Made by a program: the position numbers and the translations under genes. Under the pieces are notes generated by a model. It was not told the DNA's origin. It did not search any database and worked only from the letters and a program-made list of their open reading frames with translations. DNA of 64,000 nucleotides from Rhyzopertha dominica (lineage: Eukaryota > Arthropoda > Insecta > Coleoptera > Bostrichidae). The stretch spans positions 25,721,327 through 25,785,326 of the forward strand of contig QCXZ01000137.1 of the NCBI GenBank assembly GCA_025024175.1, in the 5' to 3' direction. Shown piece by piece: positions 49,085 to 60,308 of this stretch (within the stretch, counting starts at the first letter, position 1; each line of letters begins with the position of its first letter).

Positions 49085-49640
49085 TAATATTTCTTGACCC
49101 GAGCGGCTTCCTGGAAAAATGGTTGCCGTATTTTTCAACTGCATGGTATGGCCTCTAACAAGTCCTCAATTTCATTTTTGAGGAAGTGTAAGTAGCATAC
49201 CCCATTTAAAGGACCCTCGTAAAAAATAGCCCAATAATTTTATTCTATAGATTATACCACACCGAACATGAATTTTCTTCATCCCTGAAACGGAATTTCA
49301 ACAATCCTATGAGGATTTTCAGATGCCCATGTATGAGTGTTTCTGGAATTATATATCCCCGCTGTTGTAAACATCGTTGTGTTGCTCCATAAAATGTTTT
49401 CGCAGAAATCATTATTCTGTGCTTTTTGTCGTGAAATGCTGCTACGCCGAGTTTTTTTATATTCTGTTAACTTTTGAACAGGCAATATCTTATAGGGATG
49501 ATATCCATACCTATGTAGCTTTAGATGAATTGTTGATTAATTTAAAAAATGGCATCAAATGTGCGTAAGGTGTTCTGGATAAATGTGTTAAACTTAACTA
49601 CAACAAATAAAACTATTGGGTACTTTACCTTCAAAATATA
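49085..49640 (-). pseudogene. Tc1/mariner-superfamily transposase remnant
   Basis: Minus strand, from 49530 down: GYHPYKILPVQKLTEY (linker before the DDE domain), ENILWSNTTMFTTAGIYNS (altered first catalytic block, whose usual form has S/T-D-E-A), then RNTHTWASENPHRIVEIPF. After a frameshift come YEGPLNGVCYLHFLKNEIE and DLLEAIPC. The second catalytic region near 49110 is degraded to PFFQEAARV, and the first Asp is lost. It belongs to the same lineage as the copies at 2.3-3.2 and 7.8-8.5 kb. No terminal repeats were recognised. Confidence 0.75.
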
Positions 49641-51029
49641 ATAGAATTCTTCATTCTTATTTGCCAGAACTTTCCCTTTTTTTCTTTGTATACTTTTACG
49701 TTTCCTGCGATAGCAATGGTCCATTCGGATGCAAATGGCNATATTATTCAATTTGGGCAGTAAACGAGTTCTTTTTAAATTTCTGTAGAAAAAGTGAATA
49801 ATTTTGCATTTTCTTCTTCTTTATAAACCATTCTTTTAAAAAGAGAATTGAGATTTCGGATACTTGATAACAATATTTGACCACTATTGGTTTATTTGAT
49901 TATATCTGTGGTTATTCACCCGTTTCATTTATTTCATGACAATCTGAGAAAACCATTGCGGCAGTAAGTATGAAAATCATATCTTTGACACGAATTACTT
50001 CGAAAACGGCATATTTAAATATAGACTATTCTTAGATTCTTGAAATCAGGAGAAAAGGGTCTTTCATTTTATGGAATTTTATATAGAGCGTTCAGTTAAA
50101 AAAAAAACTCAGTTTGGGTCATTTGTTCGATTTTGCTATATTAATTATATTTTTACAAAATATTCTAATAGCTTGTTCTATGTCTTCAATTCGACAAGTT
50201 TTTTTTATACCCCTAAAAGTAAAGGCATAAGCCGCACTAATTATAAGGACCTGAGCCTGCTCCAAACCAAACTTACATCACCGGCATTCTCCCGTGTTAA
50301 TGTTCTCGATACCATTCCAATCTTTGGTGACGATGCTAAGGAGTCAAAGGAAGTACTAGTCTGGGGTATTGTTCGCATACTGTAACGATTATCTTTTTCG
50401 GTAAAGAATTTATTTTTGTGCGGCTGTTTTCGTTCTTGTTCTTCTTACATCTTCATCTCACATTTGACCAATCTGTGTTGCAGTGAAGACATAGCGATCA
50501 ACGCGAAGAGCAATTTACTCGGAAGGATAAACCGGCACTGAATCACTTATTTGCTGGTATTGTCTAAGAATTCTTGCTCTAGACATTTTGTTTAACATAC
50601 TGAATGCAAAAAATTACAAGTAGGCTGTTTAATCTGCTGAAATTTTGAACATTCTTTTACAGTTACACACAGTAATTATACCTATTTCGGTGGAAGCAGC
50701 AACATCAGGACGGAGATCGGTTGGATACGTACACAAAAAGCAAGATTGTTATATGTCAACTCGTTTGCTGCTATTTATATCAGCTCATATAATAATGTAA
50801 GCTACAAAACAAAATTCTGCATGTACTCTTATTCATTGCTATCTCTTCTTCACTTTGTGTTCCACCGACTAAGCAACAAAATAATTACTTTATTTGAAAG
50901 CTAATTAGGAGAATGCTTCATTATGTCGTAACACATACGTAACCCTGCTATCTGTACATAAGTAGCTACTTTCATTATGAGGTATTCTTTCGAGTCGGCA
51001 TGTTTTTTTTTCTACATGGCCTTCAGGAG
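49641..51029. other. Interval without a recognisable gene
   Basis: The 104-codon plus frame at 50071-50385 ends in a better-balanced part with SRVNVLDTIPIFGDDAKES. It is not recognised and has no clear splice or start context; it could be a decayed exon or chance. Confidence 0.3.
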
Positions 51030-51400
51030 TAAAATTTGAAAGCGTTCCTGTTTCGGCGGATTTCTTATTGCCTTTCTTTTGATCGAGAAGGCCGTGCTAA
51101 TGTTATTGTCAAAGGGGAACTAGAGCGAAATTCCGAGTTCAACGTTTTCGGTCTGACAAACCGCGATTCCTTCATTTAATTACCATCGATCCGTTCAAAG
51201 GCGTTAGCTCCCGTCACTGCAGGTTCGATGCAGTTGTTGCGAAAATCAGACGGGCCACGGAATTTTCATGAACGGCATTCACATTTCCGTGACGCGCGAC
51301 GCTAACCTGTATCTGCGTATTGCGGAAGGAAAGCTGATAATGCTAGGCAGAGGGAGACGGATGGTCAGGTACTTTTCGTTTGCATTCATTTCGGATATTT
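51030..51400. other. GC/CpG-richer non-coding block
   Basis: CpG-rich relative to its flanks, without a frame longer than a few dozen codons. It resembles the other blocks at 0.3-0.7, 34.9 and 62.5 kb. A possible conserved regulatory region, inferred from composition alone. Confidence 0.3.
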
Positions 51401-51469
51401 GCATTACTATTTAAGTTTTAAGTGCCAGACTACAAGTTACTACCTTTGAGGATGTACTTCACTTAAAGA

Positions 51470-51545
51470 TGGCTAGGTGGGTAGGTAGGTGGCTTTATCA
51501 TCATCGCAGTTTTTTGCTGATTGATGGCATCGCTATTCACCAACA
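51470..51545 (+). repeat. Retroelement 3' tail fragment
   Basis: GGTAGGTGGCTTTATCATCA and GATGGCATCGC align with the 3' end of the retroposed insertion at 22211-22280. Both have a short hairpin between these blocks (here GCAG...CTG). This is a second, 5'-truncated copy of the family. Confidence 0.6.
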
Positions 51546-51851
51546 ACTCACAATTAGTATAAACCGGGTAGATGACAAATTTTTCCTAATGGTCTTATTA
51601 TTCATATGTGAAAATATTGCGTATCTAAATTTTTATACAACGTAAAAAAGTTAAAGTATAAACGCGCGCGCAAACCTGCGGTCGTTGATTTAAAGAGCCA
51701 ATCATATCTGCGCATGGGAAATACAGTCATCTTTGTTGTGGAGGGTCAGTGCAAAGATTCCACAGAATATGTTGAATTTGTATGTGCAGCAGTATGTGTT
51801 TGGTTTGGTTTAGGTATGCGGCTTTGTCTGTTATTAAATGTAAAGTAATGT

Positions 51852-51913
51852 TAATATAATAATTATAACACTTGGTAATGTTTCAGTTACCAAGTGTTAT
51901 AATTATTATATTA
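51852..51913. repeat. Perfect 27 bp-stem hairpin
   Basis: Bases 51852-51878 are the exact reverse complement of 51887-51913, separated by the 8-base loop TGTTTCAG. The stem includes AATTATAACACTTGGTAA. It could be a MITE core, a cruciform or a small-RNA precursor. It lies in AT-rich DNA with no gene nearby. Confidence 0.85.
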
Positions 51914-52862
51914 TTAATAAAATGATTCATTTAGCGCCGTAAAATAAGTCAATTGAAGTTATTAAAGTAATGTGAGTACTTAAAATGTTAAAATGACAAA
52001 CATGAGTATTGAAGCAACCCGCAGGACACGCACGCGGACGAAATACCTGGCGTCGAAGCAGAGTTGTCATAACTTGTAATACATATGCAACATGCAATCA
52101 CAGCGAAAGTCTAGTAGGTTTTATCTGCTACGATTAAATGAATTTATATACATGGTTGTAGAGGTACAGTAATGAACTATATGACTACTTTTAGTGTTTG
52201 TGGTATCTTTGAAGATGTAGGTAATAGATTTTTGCTAAAAATTAATGAAGTAAAAGGTCCTGCACTGTAATAATAGCACTGGCAACCTCGCATAGATGTC
52301 AATTGTTGAGTAATGAGAGATAACAATATCGTACGGGGGCGTTACAATACCTTTACGGTCACGTGATAGGACTGATAATAATTAACTCATATTTATATTT
52401 TCAGTTCCATCAAATGCAATCAATCATATTGGAAAAAAATGTTCGATTAGGTCTTGAATGTATAATACTAGCTGCCAGATAAGTACTAATTTATGAGGAT
52501 TTTTTATATCTTAAAAATTATTATAGCTAGAGGTATCTGTTACCAATAGAATGTTCATCACTTATAAATATAAAAGTTTAACACAGGCCTAGTAATTAAT
52601 ACTAAAATCTGGCTTAAGAATTAACCATATTCAGTCGCAGCTAACTCGATTTTTAGTAGCACTCTGTAATACTTTCCCCGTAGTTAACTGCGCCAAATTT
52701 TTTATTGGGAAAAATATTTTTGTGGGTTTTATTACTTTAATTCTTTTTATAGTAGGTTTATTAGGAAAGAAAAAACATCAGTTGATGCACTATTGTTAGC
52801 TGTCTATATCTGTTTGATGTCGGTAGAGAATTGTATATGTTTTAGTTTACTCTCAAAAACTA
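51914..52862. other. AT-rich interval without a recognisable gene
   Basis: A short CpG-rich stretch at 52017-52065 is the only feature. Confidence 0.4.
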
Positions 52863-53046
52863 ATATACAGGGTATTCCATAAAAAAAAATTATAAGAATT
52901 ACCCCCGTATGTGTGGGGAGGAGTAAAAATATTTTTATTTTGTAGCCTTAAGTACTTCCTACTTCACTGCGTTTGCAGCATTTTAAAAACCATAATAACA
53001 AATTCCATAATATTCCCTCCACACATTAATGGGTCACCCTGTATAT
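52863..53046. mobile_element. MITE with ATATACAGGGT termini
   Basis: ATATACAGGGTATTCCAT at the left and minus-strand ATATACAGGGTGACCCAT at the right match at 15 of 18 positions. A second inner pair (TGTGTGGGGAGG / CCTCCACACA) makes the 184 bp unit largely palindromic. The TA at the borders fits a Tc1/mariner-type target site. The ACAGGGTG motif also occurs in the inverted repeats around the transposase remnants at 7.5-9.1 and 60.5-61.6 kb. Confidence 0.75.
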
Positions 53047-53061
53047 GAAAAGCGAGCTAGC

Positions 53062-53130
53062 GACTAGACCTAAACTATATTGAGGAGCTTTTAACTGAAG
53101 CGAAATTCGTCAGCTGCAGCTAGTTGTCGT
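53062..53130 (+). repeat. Fragment of the 5' region of the retroposed family
   Basis: GACTAGACCTAAACTATATT, GAGGAGCTT and AGCGAAATTCGTCAGCTGCA correspond to 21965-22060 in the foldback-nested insertion. It is sandwiched between two other elements, so it was probably split or truncated. Confidence 0.6.
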
Positions 53131-53131
53131 G

Positions 53132-53425
53132 CAGGGCTAGGGGTAGGCGATACTAAAAAATATCGATAATTCCATTTATCCATACTCTGATCTATCGAGC
53201 GATAATTCGAATTATCGATAATTAATTTATGGATGTGTTTTAAAGTAACGCAGAAGGCAAAAGAATTTTAAATTTAATCTAACACAGGGCACAAACATGT
53301 ACATAAACATAAGTACATTTATCGATAATTCGAATTACCGATGTATCGGTATTATTATAAAAATAATTTATCGGTATTCGATCTATCGATACTTCGATGA
53401 TTTAGTCGATATATCGCAACCCTAT
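53132..53425. repeat. ATCGAT-rich repeat with four TATCGATA sites
   Basis: Exact TATCGATA octamers occur at 53161, 53213, 53320 and 53384. There is also an 18-base palindrome CGATAATTCGAATTATCG at 53200-53217 and many ATCGA/TCGAT variants. The ends CAGGGCTAGGGGTAGGCGATA and (minus strand) TATAGGGTTGCGATATATCG are loosely inverted, as in hAT-type MITEs. TATCGATA is the DREF/BEAF-32 binding core in Drosophila, so the repeat could recruit such factors. The short plus frame at 53297-53626 is not considered coding. Confidence 0.6.
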
Positions 53426-54934
53426 ACAGACAACATAGAGCATGTTCGTGCATTTTATGCTTTGAAGAACTTATTGAGCTCCGTAGTATGTAGTATTACA
53501 TTAGTTAAATATTGCAATAAGGCATATTTTTTGTGTGTAAATTTAATATATGTACTGGCGCTACAAGGGTATTCCATAATTTCGAATCGTCATTCTTTGA
53601 GAGACACAAATTGGCAGTGCTGCTAAAAGAAGCGATTGCAAACTAGGAGAATTTCAGCCATTTATATTTTTCGTGCCTTATAAACTGCTGTAACCTAAAA
53701 CTTCATTCTCATTTCTAATATAAGGTATTGCAGTAAGCTTTTATCTTACATTGTAAAAGTAGTTGAAGTTAGCCATATCAAAGAATGTCTAACGATAATA
53801 TAAAAATATCTTGCAAGATTGTATATTTGTAGAATTAGGCGTAATTTGTAAAAGCAATTAAACAAATCTGTTACCTGTTTAAGAAATAGCGTATCCGTAC
53901 AGGACATTTCGAAACTACGGACATATTACCAGTTTCCTCTATGTAGCAAGTAACTTTCCACCAGTTACACAACGTCCTATTGTTGGAGTTTAAGTGTAAT
54001 TGAATTTCTCAATTCTACAACTGATTTACTGCAAACATTTTGCCTAGTTTACATTATTATCGTGTTTGCTATTTTACCTGAATGTGCATGATCACAGACG
54101 TTCTGCAAACACCAAGAAATAATTGCTTGTATGGCTGGATACGCATTGCATTGTTAAACAGAATTGGATGGGTTTCGCAACTGTTAAGAATCTTGACCTT
54201 TTTGTTTTTAGTTTCATCACCATTGGATCGTATTTTTTTGCTACTGACTAAATTTTAGGATAAGTACCCAACTTTATTAGTTAATGCGTGGAATTTAATT
54301 TATATACGTACTAATGAGCCTAATTACTACAATAATATACGGAGACACACGGACGTATTCGAGCAAGATGAAAACTATTTTGTTTCTTTTTCCAGGATGG
54401 AAAGGTTATGTTTAACTCACCGTATCATTAAGATAATTACAAGTAATTCACTAGCTTGCCTTAAAATATTCAGCAATACATGTTGTATATAGTGTATACT
54501 TTAGATTATTATTTACCAAATGTATAGAATTAGCATTTAAAGGTCTCATAAATGAAGTAACATGTATCCAAAAAATTGCTAACTCGGGAAAATACAGTAT
54601 TGATTTTTTTTAAGTTGTTAAAAGTACTCCAGCATATTAATTTCACTTCTTCATTCTGTATTCAGTGCGACGAAAAATTATACATTGCAGTGTAGTTAAC
54701 TAAATGTCTCTGTGAATACATACTAGACTACTAAGTGATGGTCCAAATTGAAAGACATGGTAGAGTTGCTCATTTCGAATCGAAATAACTAGATATGTNA
54801 TAATTTAACTGTTTAGGGTTTAAAAGGTGTTCTGAAAAATCAATATCCTGGCGNACTTAATGAAGAATGCAATGAAAACTCAAGATAATCTTTATGATTT
54901 GTTTCATAATTAGTTCACCGACAGGGTATTGTGA
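53426..54934. other. AT-rich interval without a recognisable gene
   Basis: Ambiguous bases at 54799 and 54854. No features seen. Confidence 0.4.
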
Positions 54935-54961
54935 TACGACCATACGAAAGACTGAATCTAG

Positions 54962-55144
54962 ATGTTAAGAAATTGTGTACGAGGAAGAATCTCTGAACAA
55001 GCAACATTACTAGACAGGTTTCAAGCTGCTACTCTCCAAATAAGAAACACTCATGGAGCCTTACGAAACCTTACAAGAAGTTTTGTTAGAAGATGCAAAC
55101 TGTGTATTAAAACTGGTGGGATACCATTTGAACATTTATTGTAA
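54962..55144 (+). pseudogene. C-terminal fragment of a Tc1/mariner-superfamily transposase
   Basis: The frame reads LRNCVRGRISEQATLLDRFQ, LTRSFVRRCKLCIKTGG and IPFEHLL-stop. The ending 'RRxxxCIxxxGxxFEHLL' is the usual C-terminus of this transposase lineage, where the last residues before the stop are FEHLL or FEQLL. Everything upstream of the last 60 residues is lost. It is the only plus-strand member of the group here. Confidence 0.65.
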
Positions 55145-56999
55145 AAACATTATTGAGAACTGATTCGTGCTTGTTAAAACTGTCGTGACTGATTTTTGTC
55201 ATGCTATAAGTGGGAATTTAGTGTTACCGAATTACAATAATTAAATAATCCTTTTTTCATATTTTGAAATACATTGAAGAATGTATTCTTATTAGAGTTG
55301 GTATAAAACTTATAGATTTGTAAAATAATGCGGCACACTCGGTTCAAAATTCGCTCGTTTTATAATTGTCAACTGCATTTTAATTTGTTTAACAAAGCTG
55401 AGCAAAAATGGACGTGTTTTTCTTTTCGAAATATAATAGTCTTTGAATATATACTAACTGAATAACAACTATTAAGTGGAATTTTTGACAAATCGAAAAC
55501 TATGAACTCTATAACATCCACAGCAATGAGCACTTTTGCTGGCGGTTCCTCTTGGAGAGCAAAGCCGCAATTGCACAACCAGTGAAATGATTTTGAAATA
55601 AGGAGTAATAATTTAATTATTTTCTTTAATAATATATTATTCATTATTGATGCTCTGTGCTTTTACGGTAATGGCCCGGTCGCGAGCTAGATTGCAGATT
55701 TACACAGCCACTGCTTGAATTTGGAACTACATTGGTACCAATGTACCGCATGGAGCTCGACTACAAGATGCAAGACTACATAAATCGTCTCAGCTTGCAG
55801 GAGCGTACCTACCATTAAAATGTTGGCGCCCCTAAGGGACGTTGGAGCAATATTTGTGTTTGCTCCATCCTTATTATTTTACCAAATGTACCTATATGAA
55901 CACGATTTTAAGCAAAGTTCAAGCCATGACTCTTACCGATGCCATGATAATAATTTCCCGAAATGTAGGTAAAAAATTAAAAAAAAATAAGATTGTTAGG
56001 TCGTCGAAAAAAAAATAAAAAAAATAAAAATTGTTTAATGCAAGTCTGAATTTATTGTTAATGCAACATCATCATCTGATATCAGTCAAGTTTATAACTC
56101 TTGGTGCTCCACCATCTGGCGGATCCACATCGCTGTCCAAATGAATACCGTTAGAGTAGAAACACCCTTTCGCCCCAATTCATCTATCACGACATTCTTC
56201 TATTTGTTTCCCATCTTGTGTTCCCCTTGTATTCTAGCAGCTAACGAATAAATTGTTTGGGAAGTTAATGAATTGTATTGCATTTCTATGGAAATGGAGT
56301 GTTGCTTGTAACTCTACAGCAAAAGCATTTTAATATTTGAAGAATAAGTAAAGGTTTCTCCATATTTTGCTGAATTTCGATGTATTATATATTTGTATTA
56401 TCTACAAGTAATATAACTAGTACACTGCGCTGAGATGTATTGTATGTAAACTTGACCGCACACATGGTTTAACTACAAGAGTAATTGATCTTACAACAAC
56501 AAATCAAACGTCTTAGGTCTTGTATCTTCTGGATACTTATCATGAAACAACCGTATTCAGGCAACTGCAAATTAGCAGATTAAGTGCCCCAAATCGCAAT
56601 TTTATTATTTGTGCTCATTACCTAAATCACAATGCGACCATCAGCCGGCAACGCGTTCAGTAAGAATTTGAGCATGTTTGCAGTTAACCACATTACAATA
56701 TAAACTTGACTTTCGTTAATTACCTGTATGTAGTCATTATGGGAAACTACTTTTTGAATTGAAAAAGAACCCAAGCTCGTTGTGTTTTCTTCCAAGTTAT
56801 ATACGACCCTCAAGATAGTCTTTAGCTAAAACTTATGCAGACATGTTTATGCTGTATACTGTCCTCGACGTTAAGATCAATTTGATTAGAATTAATTAGA
56901 ACTATTCGTCCATTTAGCACACTTAGTCATCCTAGAGCTCGTAGGTAAGCCGCTGCAACCTCTGTCTCTCAGCTTACTCATCGCATTCAGCTGCATGAT
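55145..56999. other. Gene-free interval with a palindrome and A-rich run
   Basis: The perfect 16-base palindrome ACATTGGTACCAATGT is at 55729-55744. An interrupted A-rich tract lies at 55968-56035 and may be the tail of a retroposed copy. The frame at 55369-55644 minus has no domain. Confidence 0.4.
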
Positions 57000-57230
57000 T
57001 GCCTTAATTGCGTGAAAGAGATCCCGAGTAATGCGTATCAATGGCGGGAATGGTTGCTTCATTTATGTGACGGCTGTTTCTTGAATTGGTCGGCTTTTTA
57101 TAGCTCCACGCCAGCTGGCTTTAAATACATGTTGCGAGTTACGTCCTCTAGCCAGTTGTTTATTGTAATCGAGAGTGAGACGTCTGTTTTCACGTCGATT
57201 AATACTATTACAAATGCTTGAAAGGATTCA
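57000..57230. other. GC-richer non-coding block
   Basis: Slightly CpG-rich relative to neighbours. A 69-codon plus frame (57012-57221) covers it without a recognisable domain or splice context. Confidence 0.2.
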
Positions 57231-57739
57231 TTTAGCACGCAATAATTTTCATTTCGAGGCTGTGAAGTGATCTTTAGAAATTATTAGCATCGTTGCTTCT
57301 TCTTTGCATGATGTAGGTAAATTTCGACTATAGGTATTTTGCAAATAAAGGTTGCTGCTAGGTTGGATTTATTCCAGATAGGTAATCTATCAAATTATCC
57401 TATCCTTATCACGCAAAATGTTCATACGAATTGGGGGAACAGTGCTTTTCAGCCCAGAACTTTTAAAATCATAAGATGGTCGGAATAAATGAAAGTGACG
57501 TTTTTCTTTAACATCTTCTGTTCCTCTATCAAATTAGCCTACTTAGTTTTTAATATATTAATCTAAGGTTTTTATCATATTAGCCACAGCTCTTTCTCCG
57601 ACAACCCTTCAACAAATACTCGTAAATAATAATTGCCAAAATTGTAACCATAAACCATAGCGACTATAGTTATTTTTATGTTAGAAACTTTTAAAGCTAG
57701 CTAGTACCCATTTGTATATGTATATATACCTATCATAAC

Positions 57740-58353
57740 AACAACAATTGTGGCCATCCCTTTCGGGTTCTGTAGACCCATTTGTTCTAGTGGTCACTCT
57801 AGTCTCTTGCTTCACTACCGCACCCGCAGATGTTGGTTTTTTGCGTCATCTACTTTGTATTTTTCCCCATTTCTTCCTACCCTACACGATTTCTCTCCAG
57901 TTTCCCTTACCCGTCTTCTCTTTGTCCTCCTTCACTTCATTTCTCATCAAATTGTTGGCCTTTCGTCCTTTTCTTTTGTATTCGAACGGCTTCCATTTCA
58001 TTTCACATTAATTTATGATGTATTGGCTTTCTAGTTAGTACCAAACCATTATTAACTCTTGTTAACTTTATTAATATGACTAATTTCTTGTTCTTTGTTT
58101 AACATCTTTTTACAGTCTGCACTTTTTTTTCTGTCTGTGTTGAGAGTATTTTGTTCTTTCTTTGTCCAATATATTAGCTTGGCTGCATTACAAGCACCGG
58201 TCTTAATATTTTTGGCTTCAACTTTTACTTATTTTTTTGTTCTTCATATACATTTTATATTTGTTAATCGCCCAATATTCCTGTTCAGTTGCTGTCTATT
58301 TTTGAATTTGCCTTTTTGTTTTCTTTTTGTTTTAACTAGTGCATATATAAATA
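57740..58353. other. Pyrimidine-rich tract (strong strand asymmetry)
   Basis: For about 600 bases the plus strand is dominated by T and C, so three plus frames overlap here with Phe/Ser/Leu-rich low-complexity translations. On the minus strand the same stretch reads as Lys/Arg/Glu-rich, for example RNEVKEDKEKTGKG. This could be antisense to a decayed charged-protein ORF or simply a skewed tract. I cannot choose. Confidence 0.4.
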
Positions 58354-58800
58354 TTGCATGTCCAGATTCGCTATTTTGTTACCAGCAATGTGCTTTTGTC
58401 CAATTTTCCTGCTGATCACTTAGCAACACAGGTACAGCGGCATTATGATGAAGAAGTTGTAAGTTGCTATCAACAAAATTCAGGATATTTTGTGGTGGAC
58501 GAACCGAATATTTGCTACCAGAAAACAAAACAAGCACATTTACTACCAAAACAGGTGTGGACTATGCTTTCGTTAGTTTTTTTACAATGTACAGGTCATG
58601 CGTCGCTGGATTGCTTGATTAAAACTAATTCCGTGCTGTGTCCACAGCTACACAAGAACGACAATGAAAAAGCCTCTTCCGGTTGTTACCCTGCTATCGA
58701 TAGGAACCGGATACAGGTACCCTTCCCTTTACGTATTCATAGAATTCTGCAGGTGTGGAGGGAAGTGGGACGATCCTATACTCAGGCAAACAATTATTGA
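58354..58800 (+). CDS. Unrecognised 149-codon frame, possibly two exons
   Basis: The translation has mixed composition with charged and Cys residues, unlike the low-complexity frames around it, and shows no domain I know. Two stretches inside look like exons in the same phase. The first is 58432-58554 (41 codons, VQRHYDEEVVSCYQQNSGYF...), after ACACAG and before CAG|GTGTGG. The second is 58648-58716 (23 codons, LHKNDNEKASSGCYPAIDRN...), after TCCACAG and before CAG|GTACCC. A pyrimidine-rich tract lies upstream. The ATG at 58354 is not convincing as a start. It could also be part of a decayed mobile element. No neighbouring exons were found. Confidence 0.2.
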   Translation: MHVQIRYFVTSNVLLSNFPADHLATQVQRHYDEEVVSCYQQNSGYFVVDEPNICYQKTKQAHLLPKQVWTMLSLVFLQCTGHASLDCLIKTNSVLCPQLHKNDNEKASSGCYPAIDRNRIQVPFPLRIHRILQVWREVGRSYTQANNY

Positions 58801-59671
58801 TTTTTTTCCATGACGATGTCTGTCGCGGTTATAGTGGTGATGATAAACGTCTACTAAATTACACAAACTAATTATTCGGACTTGGTTGATGTTCATTTGT
58901 GGTTCATTGTTAAAGTGGTAGAAGTGTTGTTGCAACGTCGTTGTTATGACCTTTTCGTTACTTATTATTTTTACCAAGAAAGCGTGATTTAACGTATTTG
59001 CCAGAGTTACAATTCTATTTCAATTATAGTAATCTAGTAATTTAATATATTATAAATTGTATTATTTGATATTGTAGAAACTTTTCAATGATATTTACTT
59101 CAGTAGGTAACAGATAAAGTGAAAGATTGTTATCGTTATCTAAAAAAAAATCGGAAATATGACCTTGAAACCACTGAATAAGGTTTGAAAGACCGCACTT
59201 AACTCTATAAACTGCCTAACTTGCGTAATTTTGTGTTTATTTAGTTACTGTTTTTTCCGTAATCCAGTGAACTTTATTATGAGTAAATAGTAATTTATTG
59301 TGTGGAAAGTGAAATGCAAATCCAAATTCTGTGCTCACAGTATATGGGACCATGAGGCAAATATCTTAACTATTGTTGTCCTGGTTAGTAATTTGAATAT
59401 GAAACAAAATTGAAAAATTATCAATTTTTTCTTGCAATAGCTTGTCATAACTAATATTACTTAGCCCTCAGTAACAGGGGCAGGGGGGGCATGACGGGGA
59501 CCCTAACGTTTGAAGGGCATTAGAACGCTCAATTTAAATTATTTTTGAATAATTATTTATTTAGAATAACTTACATTATTAATCTTTGGGAATTAGGAAC
59601 TTAAGGCACTTTACTTATGCCAGAAAAAAATAATTTTATCAAAGACATCTAACACCTGATTTTGACATAAG
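58801..59671. other. AT-rich interval without a recognisable gene
   Basis: A G-rich stretch at 59477-59500 is isolated. No other features. Confidence 0.4.
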
Positions 59672-60308
59672 CTAGGGTAAGACGGGGTACCCTATGGGTC
59701 AAGATGGTGTATGGGGAGACATATTCTAATTTTGATTACAATACTCGCAAATAAATACTTCAATGACCATATTTACCGCATTTGTTATACTTTTTTCATT
59801 CCAACTCTCTCTCTCCGTCTTTCTTTTATAATTCTTCACCATCCTAAAAGAAATCACTAAAAGTTAATCAAAAACATACCTAAGTCATTATAAAGTCATA
59901 TTTTATTTTTGAAGGGCAAGATGGGGTATTGTACCCCATCTTGCCCTTTCGTGCTTTTTTGAATAATATAACGTACCATAAAAAACAAATCAAAATATTG
60001 AAACAAAACATATTCTTACCTGGTAGTATAATTATTGATAAACCAAAATAACTTTCACTGAGTTCTTGATAGTTTATATTGAGGTGAAAAACACATGCCA
60101 TGCACAACGTGAAAATAACAAGCAATTTGACAAAAACATAGTTTTTGGCGCTAGGTCACAAACGCATAAATTAACACAGTGACAGTGCTGACTGAGAAAC
60201 AATACAATGTCACGTCATTACGAGCCAGAGCGGCGGTGATTAGACGTTCGTACGACACGTGAGGCTCTCTGCTCCGTCTTGCCCGCTACCCCGTCTTACC
60301 CGCCCCCC
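59672..60308. mobile_element. MITE with GGGTAAGACGGGGTA terminal repeats
   Basis: GGGTAAGACGGGGTA at 59675-59689 is exactly inverted at 60287-60301. Similarity continues inward (GGGTCAAGATGG on the left, GGGCAAGACGGAG on the minus strand at right). A central palindrome at 59912-59948 (17-base arms AAGGGCAAGATGGGGTA with a 3-base loop) repeats the same motif in variant form. No transposase is encoded; the 81-codon minus frame at 59880-60125 is not recognised. The superfamily is not assigned. Confidence 0.7.

Noticed and set aside
50071..50385. 104-codon plus frame with a better-balanced C-terminal half
   Set aside because: No recognised motif, AT-driven N-terminal half and no splice support; left as unassigned.
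57748..58034. Three overlapping plus frames
   Set aside because: They come from pyrimidine bias, which removes stop codons; the translations are low complexity.
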